A stretch of 64,000 nt of DNA from Dokdonella_A sp966248875 (lineage in GTDB: Bacteria > Pseudomonadota > Gammaproteobacteria > Xanthomonadales > Rhodanobacteraceae): the NCBI GenBank assembly GCA_966248875.1, contig CBINBI010000008.1, positions 1-64,000 on the forward strand. The letters run 5' to 3'. Within the stretch, counting starts at the first letter, position 1. Each line of letters begins with the position of its first letter. Positions 45,526 to 54,825 of this stretch are shown piece by piece. The position numbers and the translations under genes are program-made. The notes beneath the pieces are model-generated. The model had not been told where the DNA came from. It ran no database searches and saw only the letters and a list, made by a program, of their open reading frames with translations.

Positions 45526-46071
45526 TCAGAACTCGGGATCCCAGTCGACCGTGATGCGCCCCGACTCGAGATCCACGGTTTTCACGTAGTCGCCTGTCAC
45601 GAACGGGATCAGCCGCTCGCGCTCACCGTCCTTCACCACCAGCACGTCGTTCGCACCGGTCGCGACGAGGTGCGAAACCCTGCCGAGCATCGCGCCTTCG
45701 ACGGTGACGATCTCGAGTCCTTCGAGATCGGCCCAGTAGTACTCGCCTTCCTTCGATCGGGGCAGCGCCGAGCGCCGGACCCAGATCTCGCTGCCGACGA
45801 ATCGCGCGGCCGCGTCGCGGTCCGCGATTCCCGGCAGCTTCGCGACAACGCCCTTGCCTTGGGCGCGTCCGCGGCAGCCGCCGATCTCGCTTTCGCCCGA
45901 CACGGATTTCAGCAGCCAGGGCTGATAGCTGAAGATCCGCGTCCTCGGCTCGGTGTACGACTCGAGCTTGACCTCGCCCCGCACACCGGACAATCCGACG
46001 ATCCTGCCCACGAGGACCCACTTCTCGCCCGCACCCGTGCGCGGCGGCGATGCGTCGGCCGACCCGCTCAC
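45526..46071 (-). CDS. rimM: Ribosome maturation factor RimM
   Basis: A 181-residue protein with the N-terminal RimM fold (VLVGRIVGLSGVRGEVKLESY) and a C-terminal PRC-barrel (EYYWADLEGLEIVTVEGAMLGRV and VKDGERERLIPFVTGDYVKTVD). It binds S19 during assembly of the 30S head. It starts five bases after the rpsP stop, so coupling is likely. Confidence 0.97.
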   Translation of the reverse strand: MSGSADASPPRTGAGEKWVLVGRIVGLSGVRGEVKLESYTEPRTRIFSYQPWLLKSVSGESEIGGCRGRAQGKGVVAKLPGIADRDAAARFVGSEIWVRRSALPRSKEGEYYWADLEGLEIVTVEGAMLGRVSHLVATGANDVLVVKDGERERLIPFVTGDYVKTVDLESGRITVDWDPEF

Positions 46072-46076
46072 GCGGA

Positions 46077-46328
46077 TCAGGCGGCTTTGCGGGTCGCTTC
46101 CTTGTAAAGCGACTTCACCTTTTCCGTCATCTGTGCGCCCTTTTCGACCCAGGACTTGGCCTTGGCGGTGTCGAATTCCAGGCGCACGTCCTTGCCCGAG
46201 GCGATCGGGTTGAAATAGCCCAGGCGCTCGATGTTGCGGCCGTCGCGCGCATTGCGCTCGTCGGTCACGACGATGTGGTAGAACGGCCGCTTCTTGGCGC
46301 CGCCACGGGACAGGCGAATCTTGACCAT
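46077..46328 (-). CDS. rpsP: 30S ribosomal protein S16
   Basis: An 83-residue protein beginning MVKIRLSRGGAKKRPFYHIV, the S16 family start, with ARDGRNIERLGYFNP and a basic C-terminus. A TTG two codons upstream of the ATG is not used. It is the first gene of the rpsP-rimM-trmD-rplS operon. Confidence 0.98.
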   Translation of the reverse strand: MVKIRLSRGGAKKRPFYHIVVTDERNARDGRNIERLGYFNPIASGKDVRLEFDTAKAKSWVEKGAQMTEKVKSLYKEATRKAA

Positions 46329-46404
46329 TTGCAAGTCTCTGAACTAACTGGAAATTCTTGGGCGTCGCGCCGATGAGGCCGGGCGCCGCCGAGGGGAGCC
46401 GCGT

Positions 46405-46432
46405 ATTGTAGCGGAACGCAACCGAAAATAAA
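46405..46432 (-). promoter_or_regulatory. Candidate sigma-70 promoter of the rpsP operon
   Basis: On the minus strand, TACAAT (46405-46410, good -10) is preceded by TTTATT (weak -35) with a 16-base spacer. It is 77 bases upstream of the rpsP ATG and in the only AT-rich part of the gap. Confidence 0.45.
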
Positions 46433-46506
46433 GAGCTGTCGCGGACTTACGCCGCTGCCGGCTCGACGATGGAGGCGAAGCCCTCTGGATCGTCACCCAC
46501 ATAGCC

Positions 46507-46600
46507 ACATAGGATGGGCTTCAACCCACCGGCGACCCGATGACGGAACGGCTGTGTCTCGCGAGAACAAAAAGCGGTGGGCTGAAGCCCACCCTATGTG
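46507..46600. repeat. REPIN-like pair of inverted palindromes
   Basis: The two 24-base arms (46507-46530 and 46577-46600, the right arm in reverse) match with two differences. Each arm holds a smaller palindrome (GTGGGCTTCAGCCCAC type; left copy GGATGGGCTTCAACCC). They are separated by 46 bases. Paired inverted REP sequences are called REPINs and are mobilised by RAYT transposases; no RAYT gene is present in this window. It lies in a 315-base gap between rpsP and a GNAT gene. Confidence 0.75.
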
Positions 46601-46643
46601 CCGCTCGAGCTGACCGGCGAGCAGCCGAAGGCGTTGGTCTTGG

Positions 46644-47129
46644 TCAAACGCCGAGCCGCCGCTTCATGAAAATCGTGCCTTCGGGCGCGGCGTAGTAAGG
46701 CTCGCAGGACACAAATCCGAGTTTGCGATAAAGCCCGATCGCATCCTGCATCGACGGCAGCGTGTCGAGCCGAAGCTCCGCGTAGCCGAGCTTTCTGCCC
46801 TCGTCGATGATCGCCTCGGCCAGCGCACGCCCGAGGCCGAGCCCGCGGCCTTCCGGCGTGACGAAGAGACGCTTCATCTCGCAGCAGCCGGGCGCGTGCA
46901 TCGCGCGCAGCGCGACGCAGCCGATCGCGGCAGCGTTTCCATCGCGGGCAATCAGCAGCTGTCCACCCGGCGGCGCGTACCTGCCGGGCAGCGAAGCGAC
47001 TTCGCTCGCGAAATCCTGATACGAAAGATCGACGCCGATGTGCGATTCGTAGGCCCTGAACAGGCGCGCGATGTCCGGCATGTCGCGCGCCTCGGCGGGC
47101 GCGATCGTGAATCCGGCAAAGGCGATCAT
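46644..47129 (-). CDS. GNAT family N-acetyltransferase
   Basis: A 161-residue GNAT protein with MKRLFVTPEGRGLGLGRALAEAIIDEGRKLGYAELRLDTLP, where RGLGLGRAL is the acetyl-CoA loop, followed by ALGLYRKLGF-like DAIGLYRKLGFVSCEPYY. It follows ffh by 19 bases and is probably co-transcribed with it. The acceptor substrate is unknown. Confidence 0.92.
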   Translation of the reverse strand: MIAFAGFTIAPAEARDMPDIARLFRAYESHIGVDLSYQDFASEVASLPGRYAPPGGQLLIARDGNAAAIGCVALRAMHAPGCCEMKRLFVTPEGRGLGLGRALAEAIIDEGRKLGYAELRLDTLPSMQDAIGLYRKLGFVSCEPYYAAPEGTIFMKRRLGV

Positions 47130-47148
47130 GGCGCGCGCGCCGGGCGGA

Positions 47149-48519
<1,371 letters not shown>

Positions 48520-48652
48520 GGCCGGAAAAGTGCAGAAACGGACGCGAAGTATATCAGCGGCGCATCGGCGGCCCGCGCGCGGGATGTCCCGCTCGCCTGC
48601 GCCGCGATGCCGCGTCGTTCCGCGCCGCGGAGCGCCGTGCGACACTAACGGA

Positions 48653-49450
48653 ATGGTCGCCGCATCCGCCCTGCTCGCCGTCGTCGCCTATCTCGCCGCG
48701 GCGGCCTGTCTCGTGCTGCCGCTGGTCGACCGGCCGGCGCCGCGGCGACCCGTCGCGCTCGGCCTCGCGGCCATCGCGGTGGCGCTGCACCTCGCGATGA
48801 CGCTGGGCATGCATCAGGGCGGCGTCAGCCTGCATTTCTTCGCCGCGCTGTCGCTGGTCGCGCTGGTGGTTGCCGCGCTCACCCTGCTCGTCAACCTGTT
48901 CCGCCCGGTCGCGGGGCTCGGCGTGATCGTGTTTCCGCTGGCGGCGCTGCTGCTCGCCGTGGACACCTGGCTTGCGCCGTCCACCGCACCCTTGCCGATC
49001 GAATGGCAGATCAAGCTGCACGTCGCGTTCGCGCTGCTCGGCTACGGCATGCTCAGCATCGCGGCGCTGCTCGCGATCCTGCTCGCGCTGCAGGAGCGTG
49101 CGCTGCGCAAGCACCGGCTCGATTCCGGCCTGATCCGCGCGCTGCCGCCGCTCACGCTGACCGAAGCGCTGATGTTCCGCCTGATCGGCGCCGGCTTCGT
49201 GCTGCTGACGCTGACGCTGCTCTCGGGCGTGCTGTTCGTCGACAACCTGTTCGCGCAGCACCTGGTGCAGAAGACCGTGCTCTCGATCGCGGCGTGGCTC
49301 GTGTTCGGGGTTCTCCTGTTCGGGCGCTGGCGCTGGGGCTGGCGCGGCCGGCGCGCGGTGCGCCTCACGCTGGCCGGCATGGTCATTCTGCTGCTGGCCT
49401 TCTTCGGCTCGAAGTTCGTGTTCGAAGTGCTGCTGCACCGCACGCCATGA
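48653..49450 (+). CDS. CcsA/YpjD-type cytochrome c assembly membrane protein
   Basis: A 265-residue integral membrane protein with about eight TM segments. It is divergent from ffh, as is common in Gammaproteobacteria. Conserved features are GGVSLHFFAALSLVALVV, WQIKLHVAFALLGYGMLSIAALLAILLALQERALR, LPPLTLTEALMFRLIGAGFVLLTLTLLSG and HLVQKTVLSIAAWLVFGVLL. The His residues resemble those that bind haem in the family. Whether it matures cytochrome c or haem proteins in this branch is unproven. Confidence 0.9.
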   Translation: MVAASALLAVVAYLAAAACLVLPLVDRPAPRRPVALGLAAIAVALHLAMTLGMHQGGVSLHFFAALSLVALVVAALTLLVNLFRPVAGLGVIVFPLAALLLAVDTWLAPSTAPLPIEWQIKLHVAFALLGYGMLSIAALLAILLALQERALRKHRLDSGLIRALPPLTLTEALMFRLIGAGFVLLTLTLLSGVLFVDNLFAQHLVQKTVLSIAAWLVFGVLLFGRWRWGWRGRRAVRLTLAGMVILLLAFFGSKFVFEVLLHRTP

Positions 49451-49923
49451 CATCGACGATCCGGCTGAAGCGCGTCTACGAGAAGCCCGCCGCGGGCGAC
49501 GGCTTCCGCATCCTCGTCGACCGGCTATGGCCGCGCGGCGTCGCCAAGGCGGAGGCGCACATCGACGCGTGGCTCAAATCGACGGCGCCGAGCACGGAGC
49601 TCAGGCAGTGGTTCGGCCACGATCCCGCGAAGTGGGACGAATTCCGGCGGCGCTACACGGCCGAGCTGAAGCAGCATCCGGATGCGGTCGCCGAGCTGCG
49701 CGCCCTCGTCGCAGGAAAGAAGAACGTCACCTTCGTCTTCAGCGAGCGCGACACGGAGCACACGCACGCCATCGTGCTGAAGGAATTCATCTCACGCGGC
49801 GCGCACGAGCCCGCGCCTGCGAAGAAGGCCGCGCGGACGGTCGCGAAGCAAGCCGACGCGAAAAAACCTAAGAAGCGGCCGCGCCCAGCGCCTCGGAAAG
49901 CCGCTCGACGCCGGTCACGCTGA
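49447..49923 (+). CDS. DUF488 (YeaO-like) protein with lysine-rich tail
   Basis: A 158-residue protein with the DUF488 signatures IRLKRVYEKPAAGDGFRILV, DRLWPRGVAKAEAHIDAWLK and the final VTFVFSERDTEHTHAIVLKE. About 40 residues follow the core and are rich in Lys, Arg, Ala and Pro. The last 56 bases of the gene overlap the 3' end of radA on the other strand, so the tail may be a late addition by overprinting. The start overlaps the previous stop (ATGA). The function of DUF488 is unknown. Confidence 0.88.
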   Translation: MTSTIRLKRVYEKPAAGDGFRILVDRLWPRGVAKAEAHIDAWLKSTAPSTELRQWFGHDPAKWDEFRRRYTAELKQHPDAVAELRALVAGKKNVTFVFSERDTEHTHAIVLKEFISRGAHEPAPAKKAARTVAKQADAKKPKKRPRPAPRKAARRRSR

Positions 49924-51241
49924 GATCGCCGATCTGCCCGCGCTTGGGCGCATTCGCCTTCGGCACGATGGCGCGCACGAAGCCGTGCGTCGCCGCCTCG
50001 CGCAGACGTTCCTCGCCGTTCGGCACCGGCCGGATCTCACCCGAAAGGCCCACCTCACCGAACGCGACGAGCTTCTCGGGCAGCGGCCGGTCGCGGAAGC
50101 TCGATAGCACGGCGAGCAGCACCGGCAGATCGGCCGCCGTCTCCTGCACGCGGATGCCGCCGACCACGTTGACGAACACGTCCTGATCGTAAACGGCCGC
50201 GCCGCCGTGCCGGTGCAGCACCGCGAGCAGCATCGCCAGCCGGTTCTGCTCCAGGCCGAGCGCGACGCGCCGCGGATTGCCCAGCGAAGACTGGTCGACC
50301 AGCGCCTGCACCTCGACCAGCAGCGGACGGGTGCCTTCGCGCGTGACCATGACCGCGCTGCCCGCGGTCGGCTGCGCGTGCGCGGACAGGAAAATCGCCG
50401 AAGGATTCGGCACCTCGCGCAGGCCCTTGTCGCCCATCGCGAACACGCCGAGCTCGTTGACCGCGCCGAAGCGGTTCTTGAACGCGCGCAGCACGCGGAA
50501 CCGGCTGCCGGCCTCGCCCTCGAAATAGAGCACCGCGTCGACCATGTGCTCCAGCACGCGGGGGCCCGCGATGCCGCCCTCCTTCGTCACATGCCCGACC
50601 AGGAAGACGCTCGTGCCGGTTTCCTTGGCGAAGCGCACCAGCCGCGCCGCGGATTCGCGCACCTGGCTCACCGATCCCGGCGCCGCGGTGAGAAGCTCGG
50701 TCCAGATGGTCTGGATCGAGTCGATGATCAGCACGTCGGGTTTCGCGTTCGCAGCCTCGGCGAGGATGCGCTCGATCGAGGTTTCGGCCAGCGCCTCCAG
50801 ACCATCGAGCGCGATGCCGAGCCGCTTCCCGCGCGATGCGACCTGCGCAAGGCTTTCCTCGCCGGTGACGTAGAGCCCGCGCACGCGCCGGCCGATGGCG
50901 CCCAGCATCTGCAGCAGCAGCGTCGACTTGCCGATACCGGGATCGCCGCCGATCAGCACAACCGAGCCCGACACGAGCCCGCCGCCGAGCACGCGGTCCA
51001 GCTCGGCGATGCCCGTCGCCTCGCGCCGCTCCGCCTCGGCGGCCACGGTCGCGAGCTTGGTGATCTTCGCGGCGTCCGTATTGCCCGCGTAGCTCCCGCG
51101 CGGATTCGCCGCCGCCTTCGCCGGCAGCACGGTGATTTCGCTCAGCGTGTTCCACGCGCCGCACTCGACGCACTGCCCCTGCCACTTCGAGTGCTCGGCG
51201 CCGCAGTCGGCGCAGACGTAGGCGGTCTTGGCCTTAGCCAT
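49868..51241 (-). CDS. radA: DNA repair protein RadA
   Basis: A 457-residue protein with the zinc finger YVCADCGAEHSKWQGQCVECG (split for length), Walker A GDPGIGKSTLLLQML, Walker B DVLIIDSIQTI, the KNRFG motif (FKNRFGAVNELG) and the Lon-type C-terminal domain. It helps RecA-dependent branch migration. Its end overlaps the convergent DUF488 gene by 56 bases. The TA module follows directly upstream of it in the minus direction. Confidence 0.97.
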   Translation of the reverse strand: MAKAKTAYVCADCGAEHSKWQGQCVECGAWNTLSEITVLPAKAAANPRGSYAGNTDAAKITKLATVAAEAERREATGIAELDRVLGGGLVSGSVVLIGGDPGIGKSTLLLQMLGAIGRRVRGLYVTGEESLAQVASRGKRLGIALDGLEALAETSIERILAEAANAKPDVLIIDSIQTIWTELLTAAPGSVSQVRESAARLVRFAKETGTSVFLVGHVTKEGGIAGPRVLEHMVDAVLYFEGEAGSRFRVLRAFKNRFGAVNELGVFAMGDKGLREVPNPSAIFLSAHAQPTAGSAVMVTREGTRPLLVEVQALVDQSSLGNPRRVALGLEQNRLAMLLAVLHRHGGAAVYDQDVFVNVVGGIRVQETAADLPVLLAVLSSFRDRPLPEKLVAFGEVGLSGEIRPVPNGEERLREAATHGFVRAIVPKANAPKRGQIGDLSVTGVERLSEALGAAAS

Positions 51242-51245
51242 GGCG

Positions 51246-51623
51246 TCACACGACCGTGACGAGGTCGGAATACCTGCTCAGACCTTCATCGTGCGTCAGG
51301 AACCGCAACGGCTCACTGATGGCCTGGGCGATCAGCATGCGATCGAACGGGTCGCGATGGTGCATCGGCAGCTTGCGCACCTGGGTCGTGTGTTGCCACG
51401 TGATCGGCAACGCCTGAAGGCCCGCGGCCTCGAGTTCCTCCTCGAGCGCTTCGCTGTCGATCTCGAGCTTGCCCAGCGACGCCTTGATGTCAATTTCCCA
51501 GAGGCTTGCCGCGCTCACATAGCTCGCATCGGCCATCCGGATCTGCTTGCGCGCCGCGGCAGACAGCTTCCTGGAATCCTGCATCACCCAGAGCACGAGA
51601 TGCGTGTCGAGCAGCAGCTTCAC
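51246..51623 (-). CDS. PIN-domain toxin (VapC-like)
   Basis: A 125-residue PIN domain protein starting with GTG: MKLLLDTHLVLWVMQDSRKL (first acidic residue Asp6 in LLDTH), a middle ASLWEIDIKASLGKLEID (Glu) and DPFDRMLIAQAISEPL (later Asp pair). These acidic residues hold metal and cleave RNA. The GTG overlaps the antitoxin stop by four bases (GTGA), so the two are coupled. The targets are unknown; the pair is type II by domain content. Confidence 0.92.
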   Translation of the reverse strand: MKLLLDTHLVLWVMQDSRKLSAAARKQIRMADASYVSAASLWEIDIKASLGKLEIDSEALEEELEAAGLQALPITWQHTTQVRKLPMHHRDPFDRMLIAQAISEPLRFLTHDEGLSRYSDLVTVV

Positions 51624-51859
51624 TTCGCATCGCCCTCGAACTCGCGCAGCACCGACTCCGGCAACGGCGCGTCGAAGTCGCTGCCGATCCTGATCCTGCC
51701 CTTCATGAGCCCGAAGCGCACCGGTTTGCGCGGGCCGCTGGCGGGTCCGAGCTTCGCAAGCGGACGGCCCGCCTTGGCGATCAAGATGGTCTCGCCCTCG
51801 CTTGCCGCTTCGACGAGCTCGGAAAGGCGTGTCTTTGCCTCGTAGAGATTCAGTTGCAT
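51620..51859 (-). CDS. Phd/YefM-type antitoxin
   Basis: A 79-residue protein beginning MQLNLYEAKTRLSELVEAAS, the Phd/YefM DNA-binding and dimer region, with GETILIAKAGRPLAKLGP. The C-terminal portion should bind and block the toxin. It lies upstream of the toxin, as is usual. ATG 51859 is the family start; a further upstream ATG at 51889 lies inside the tandem repeats upstream and is unlikely. Confidence 0.92.
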   Translation of the reverse strand: MQLNLYEAKTRLSELVEAASEGETILIAKAGRPLAKLGPASGPRKPVRFGLMKGRIRIGSDFDAPLPESVLREFEGDAK

Positions 51860-51869
51860 GACCCGGCCT

Positions 51870-51890
51870 ACTTGACCAACCTTGACCAAT
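51870..51890. promoter_or_regulatory. Tandem repeat, candidate operator of the toxin-antitoxin unit
   Basis: Two direct copies of CTTGACCAA[C/T] (51871-51880 and 51881-51890) lie 11 bases upstream of the antitoxin ATG. Autoregulation by binding to repeats here is typical of Phd-family antitoxins; the binding is inferred. Confidence 0.5.
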
Positions 51891-51916
51891 CATAGCACGA
51901 GGCGCTTCCACACGCG

Positions 51917-52999
51917 TCAGCTCTCGTCCTCGACAAAGCGTACGCGCCGGGTGACGCCGCATGTCAGCTCGTAGCCGATGGTGCCGGCGTGCGAGGCGAT
52001 CTCCTCGACGGGCAATCCGCGGCCCCACAGCACGACAGGGTCGCCGACGCGGGCGCCGGGATGCCCGCGCAGGTCGATGGTCACGAGATCCATCGACACG
52101 CGCCCGATCAGGCTCGCGCGCGTGCCTTTGACGAGCACCGGCGTGCCGGCGGCGGCGTGGCGCGGATAGCCGTCGCCGTAGCCGATCGCGGCGACGCCGA
52201 CGTCCATGTCCTCCGGGCATTCGAACGTCGCGGCGTAGCCGACGTGCTCGCCCTTGCGCACGCGATTGACGGCGATCAGCCGCGTCGAGAGCGTCATCGC
52301 CGGCTTGAAACCGAAATCGGCGCCGACCTTGCCGGCGACGACCGAGATGCCGTAGAGCGCGCCGCCGGCGCGCACCCAGTCGGCCCGCGCCCGCGGCCAG
52401 CCGAGGATGCCGGCCGAGTTCGAAAGCGAGCGCTCGCCTTCGACGCCGTCGAGCGCGCGCTCGAAGCGCTCGATCTGCGTCGCGGTCTGCGCATCGTCGA
52501 ACACGTCGGAATTGGCGAAATGCGTCATCAGTCCGACGTCGCGATCGACGCTGGGCAGCTCGCGCAGGCGCGCGACGAGCTCGCGTGCACGCTCGGGCGC
52601 AAAGCCGAGGCGGTGCATGCCGGTATCGAGCTTGAGCCAGACGTGCAGCGGCCGCGGATCGGTGTCGGCGGCGAGCCAGCCGATCTGCGCGTCGTGATGG
52701 ATCACCGAGTCGAGACGCAGGCGGCGCATCTCGGCGAGATCGGCAGCCTCGTCCGGCCCGGACAGCACGACGATGCGCTGCGACATCCCCGCCGCGCGCA
52801 GGCGCTGGCCGTCCGCAATGCCAGCGACGCCGAACGCATCCGCCGCCTGCAACGCGCGCGCGACGCGCTCGAGCCCGTGCCCGTAGCCGTCGGCCTTGAC
52901 CACCGCCATGACCTTCGCGCCCGGCGCCAGCTCGCGGACGCGGCGCAGATTGTCGCGCAGCGCACCGAGATGGATCGTGGCGGCGGTGGCGCGGCTCAT
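51917..52999 (-). CDS. alr: Alanine racemase
   Basis: A 360-residue fold-type III PLP enzyme. The PLP lysine is in VMAVVKADGYGHGLERVARA. Other blocks are HVWLKLDTGMHRLGF, LMTHFANSD, WVRAGGALYGI and LIGRVSMDLVTIDL. It makes D-alanine for peptidoglycan. It lies downstream of dnaB on the same strand, separated by a 121-base gap with an inverted repeat. TA genes follow. Confidence 0.97.
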   Translation of the reverse strand: MSRATAATIHLGALRDNLRRVRELAPGAKVMAVVKADGYGHGLERVARALQAADAFGVAGIADGQRLRAAGMSQRIVVLSGPDEAADLAEMRRLRLDSVIHHDAQIGWLAADTDPRPLHVWLKLDTGMHRLGFAPERARELVARLRELPSVDRDVGLMTHFANSDVFDDAQTATQIERFERALDGVEGERSLSNSAGILGWPRARADWVRAGGALYGISVVAGKVGADFGFKPAMTLSTRLIAVNRVRKGEHVGYAATFECPEDMDVGVAAIGYGDGYPRHAAAGTPVLVKGTRASLIGRVSMDLVTIDLRGHPGARVGDPVVLWGRGLPVEEIASHAGTIGYELTCGVTRRVRFVEDES

Positions 53000-53004
53000 T
53001 GTTG

Positions 53005-53119
53005 GAGGCGGGGATCGGGGATTGGGGATTCGGGATTCGGAACAGCCGAACTCGAAACGACGCGCCCGTGGACGCGCGCTTTGCCGAATCCCGAATCCCT
53101 AATCTCCAATCCCGGCCCC
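53005..53119. repeat. Inverted GGGATTCGGGATTCGG-type repeat pair
   Basis: The left arm (53005-53040) and right arm (53084-53119), 36 bases each, are about 83 percent complementary and separated by 43 bases. Both contain tandem GGGATTCGG and GGGATTGGGGATT words. It lies between dnaB and alr. The same words occur as a single arm inside the glycosylase gene at 56085-56122, so the element is dispersed. Confidence 0.75.
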
Positions 53120-53120
53120 A

Positions 53121-54509
53121 TCACTCGAAACTCCCCGCGTAGCTGTCCGAGGCGAAGTTGGCGAACTTCGTGTACTGACCGAGGAACGTCAGGCGCACGG
53201 TGCCGGTGGGGCCGTTGCGCTGCTTGCCGATGATGATCTCGGCGGTGCCCTTGTCGCTGGAATCCGGGTTGTAGTACTCGTCGCGGTAGATGAACAGGAT
53301 CACGTCGGCATCCTGCTCGATCGCACCCGACTCGCGCAGGTCGGCCATGACCGGGCGCTTGTCGGTGCGTTGTTCGAGCGAACGGTTGAGCTGCGACAGC
53401 GCCACGACGGGGATGTCCAGCTCCTTCGCGAGCGCCTTCAGGCTGCGCGAGATTTCTGAAATTTCGGTGGCGCGATTCTCCTTGTTGCCGGGCACCTGCA
53501 TGAGCTGCAGGTAGTCGATGACGATCAGGCCGAGATCGTGCTCGCGCTTGAGGCGGCGCGAGCGGGCGCGCAGCTCGCCCGGCGACAGCGCCGGCGTGTC
53601 GTCGATGAAGATCTTCGCCTCGGAAAGGAAGGTGATCGCGTTGGTCACGCGCGGCCACTCCTCCTCGGCGAGATCGCCGGTGCGCAGGTGCTGCTGGTTG
53701 ATGCTGCCCAGCGAGGAGATCAGGCGGAACGCAAGCTGCGAGGCCGACATCTCCATCGAGAACACGGCCACCGCCTTCTTCTTCTGGATCGCGGCGTACT
53801 CGGCGAAGTTGACCGCGAGCGCGGTCTTGCCCATCGAAGGCCGCGCCGCGACGATGATGAGATCGGAAGGCTGCAGCCCCGCCGTCATCTCGTCGAGATC
53901 GGCGAAGCCGGTCGCAAGCCCGGTCACCGAGCCCTTGCTCTCGTAGCGCTGGTGCAGGATCTGGAACGCTTCCTTGACCGCGGCGCGCATGGTCACGAAG
54001 CCCTTGCGCCCGCGCGCGCCGGCCTCGGCGATCTGGAACACCTTTTGCTCGGCCGTTTCCAGCAGCTCCTGGCTGGAGCGCCCTTCGGGCTGGAAGGCGT
54101 CGCCGGCGATCTCGGTGCCGGCGTCGATGAGCTGACGCAGCACCGACTTCTCGCGCACGATGTCGGCGTACGCGACGATGTTGGCCGCGCTCGGCGTCGA
54201 GTTCGCGAGCTCGACGACATAGCTGGTGCCGCCGACGAGATCGGCGAGGTTCTGCGACTGAAACCACTCGCCCAGCGTGACCGCGTCGTACGGCATGCCC
54301 TTCTCGGACAGCTCGCCGATCGCGCGGAAAATGATGCGGTGGTCGCGCCGGTAGAAATCGTTCTCGGTCAGCCGGTCGGCAACCCGATCCCATGAATCCG
54401 GCGCCAGCATCAGCCCGCCGAGCACGGCCTGCTCGGCCTCGATCGAGTGCGGAGGAACGCGCAGCGCTTCGACGTTGGAGACGGATTTGCGCTCGGTAAG
54501 GGCCGCCAT
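53121..54509 (-). CDS. dnaB: Replicative DNA helicase DnaB
   Basis: A 462-residue protein with the N-terminal collar (VPPHSIEAEQAVLGGLML), the linker and the RecA-like domain: Walker A IVAARPSMGKTALAVN, Walker B LGLIVIDYLQLM, LSQLNRSLEQR and DADVILFIYRDEYYN. It unwinds the fork. In other Gammaproteobacteria dnaB follows rpsF-rpsR-rplI; here the upstream neighbour is MgtC, with a 316-base gap that contains DnaA-box-like words. Confidence 0.98.
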   Translation of the reverse strand: MAALTERKSVSNVEALRVPPHSIEAEQAVLGGLMLAPDSWDRVADRLTENDFYRRDHRIIFRAIGELSEKGMPYDAVTLGEWFQSQNLADLVGGTSYVVELANSTPSAANIVAYADIVREKSVLRQLIDAGTEIAGDAFQPEGRSSQELLETAEQKVFQIAEAGARGRKGFVTMRAAVKEAFQILHQRYESKGSVTGLATGFADLDEMTAGLQPSDLIIVAARPSMGKTALAVNFAEYAAIQKKKAVAVFSMEMSASQLAFRLISSLGSINQQHLRTGDLAEEEWPRVTNAITFLSEAKIFIDDTPALSPGELRARSRRLKREHDLGLIVIDYLQLMQVPGNKENRATEISEISRSLKALAKELDIPVVALSQLNRSLEQRTDKRPVMADLRESGAIEQDADVILFIYRDEYYNPDSSDKGTAEIIIGKQRNGPTGTVRLTFLGQYTKFANFASDSYAGSFE

Positions 54510-54762
54510 CGCAGGAATTCTTGTCAGGAGACGGGCCGGTGATACTAGAGCACGTTCTCAGATCCTGCGATAGGACAGTCCGAGGAACATTCGGTGGGTA
54601 ACTCCGGCCTTGCGGTGGATAAGTGCGGCGCCGCTGTCGATAAGCCTGTGCACAACTCTTGCGAGCCTGTGGAAGGCGCTGCGTGAACCCCAAGCCGGGC
54701 AGCGGCTTCGCCGACTGACCGACCTTCTCCACCACGCGCGTCCGGTTCGTTCGCGCGCGGCG
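54510..54762. other. Non-coding region upstream of dnaB
   Basis: No gene is evident. It holds a cluster of words similar to the DnaA box (54614-54676) described separately, and the 15-A run of the MgtC terminator begins at its edge. Confidence 0.5.
54614..54676 (+). promoter_or_regulatory. Cluster of DnaA-box-like words upstream of dnaB
   Basis: Four words on the plus strand start at 54614 (GGTGGATAA), 54635 (TGTCGATAA), 54647 (TGTGCACAA) and 54668 (TGTGGAAGG), with spacings of 21, 12 and 21 bases. They resemble TGTGGATAA, the reverse of the DnaA box TTATCCACA; the first three differ from that word at one or two positions, the last at two. A role in DnaA control of dnaB is inferred only. Confidence 0.35.
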
Positions 54763-54799
54763 AAAAAAAAAAAAAAATGATTCGCACTGAGCATCAGTG
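54763..54799 (-). terminator. Rho-independent terminator of the MgtC gene
   Basis: CACTGA-GCA-TCAGTG forms a six-bp stem, and on the minus strand it is followed, after CGAATCA, by a run of 15 T (A run at 54763-54777). The run is unusually long for this GC-rich chromosome. It ends 26 bases beyond the gene's stop. Confidence 0.75.
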
Positions 54800-54825
54800 G
54801 GGCGGCACGGCGATCGCGCGTTCGG

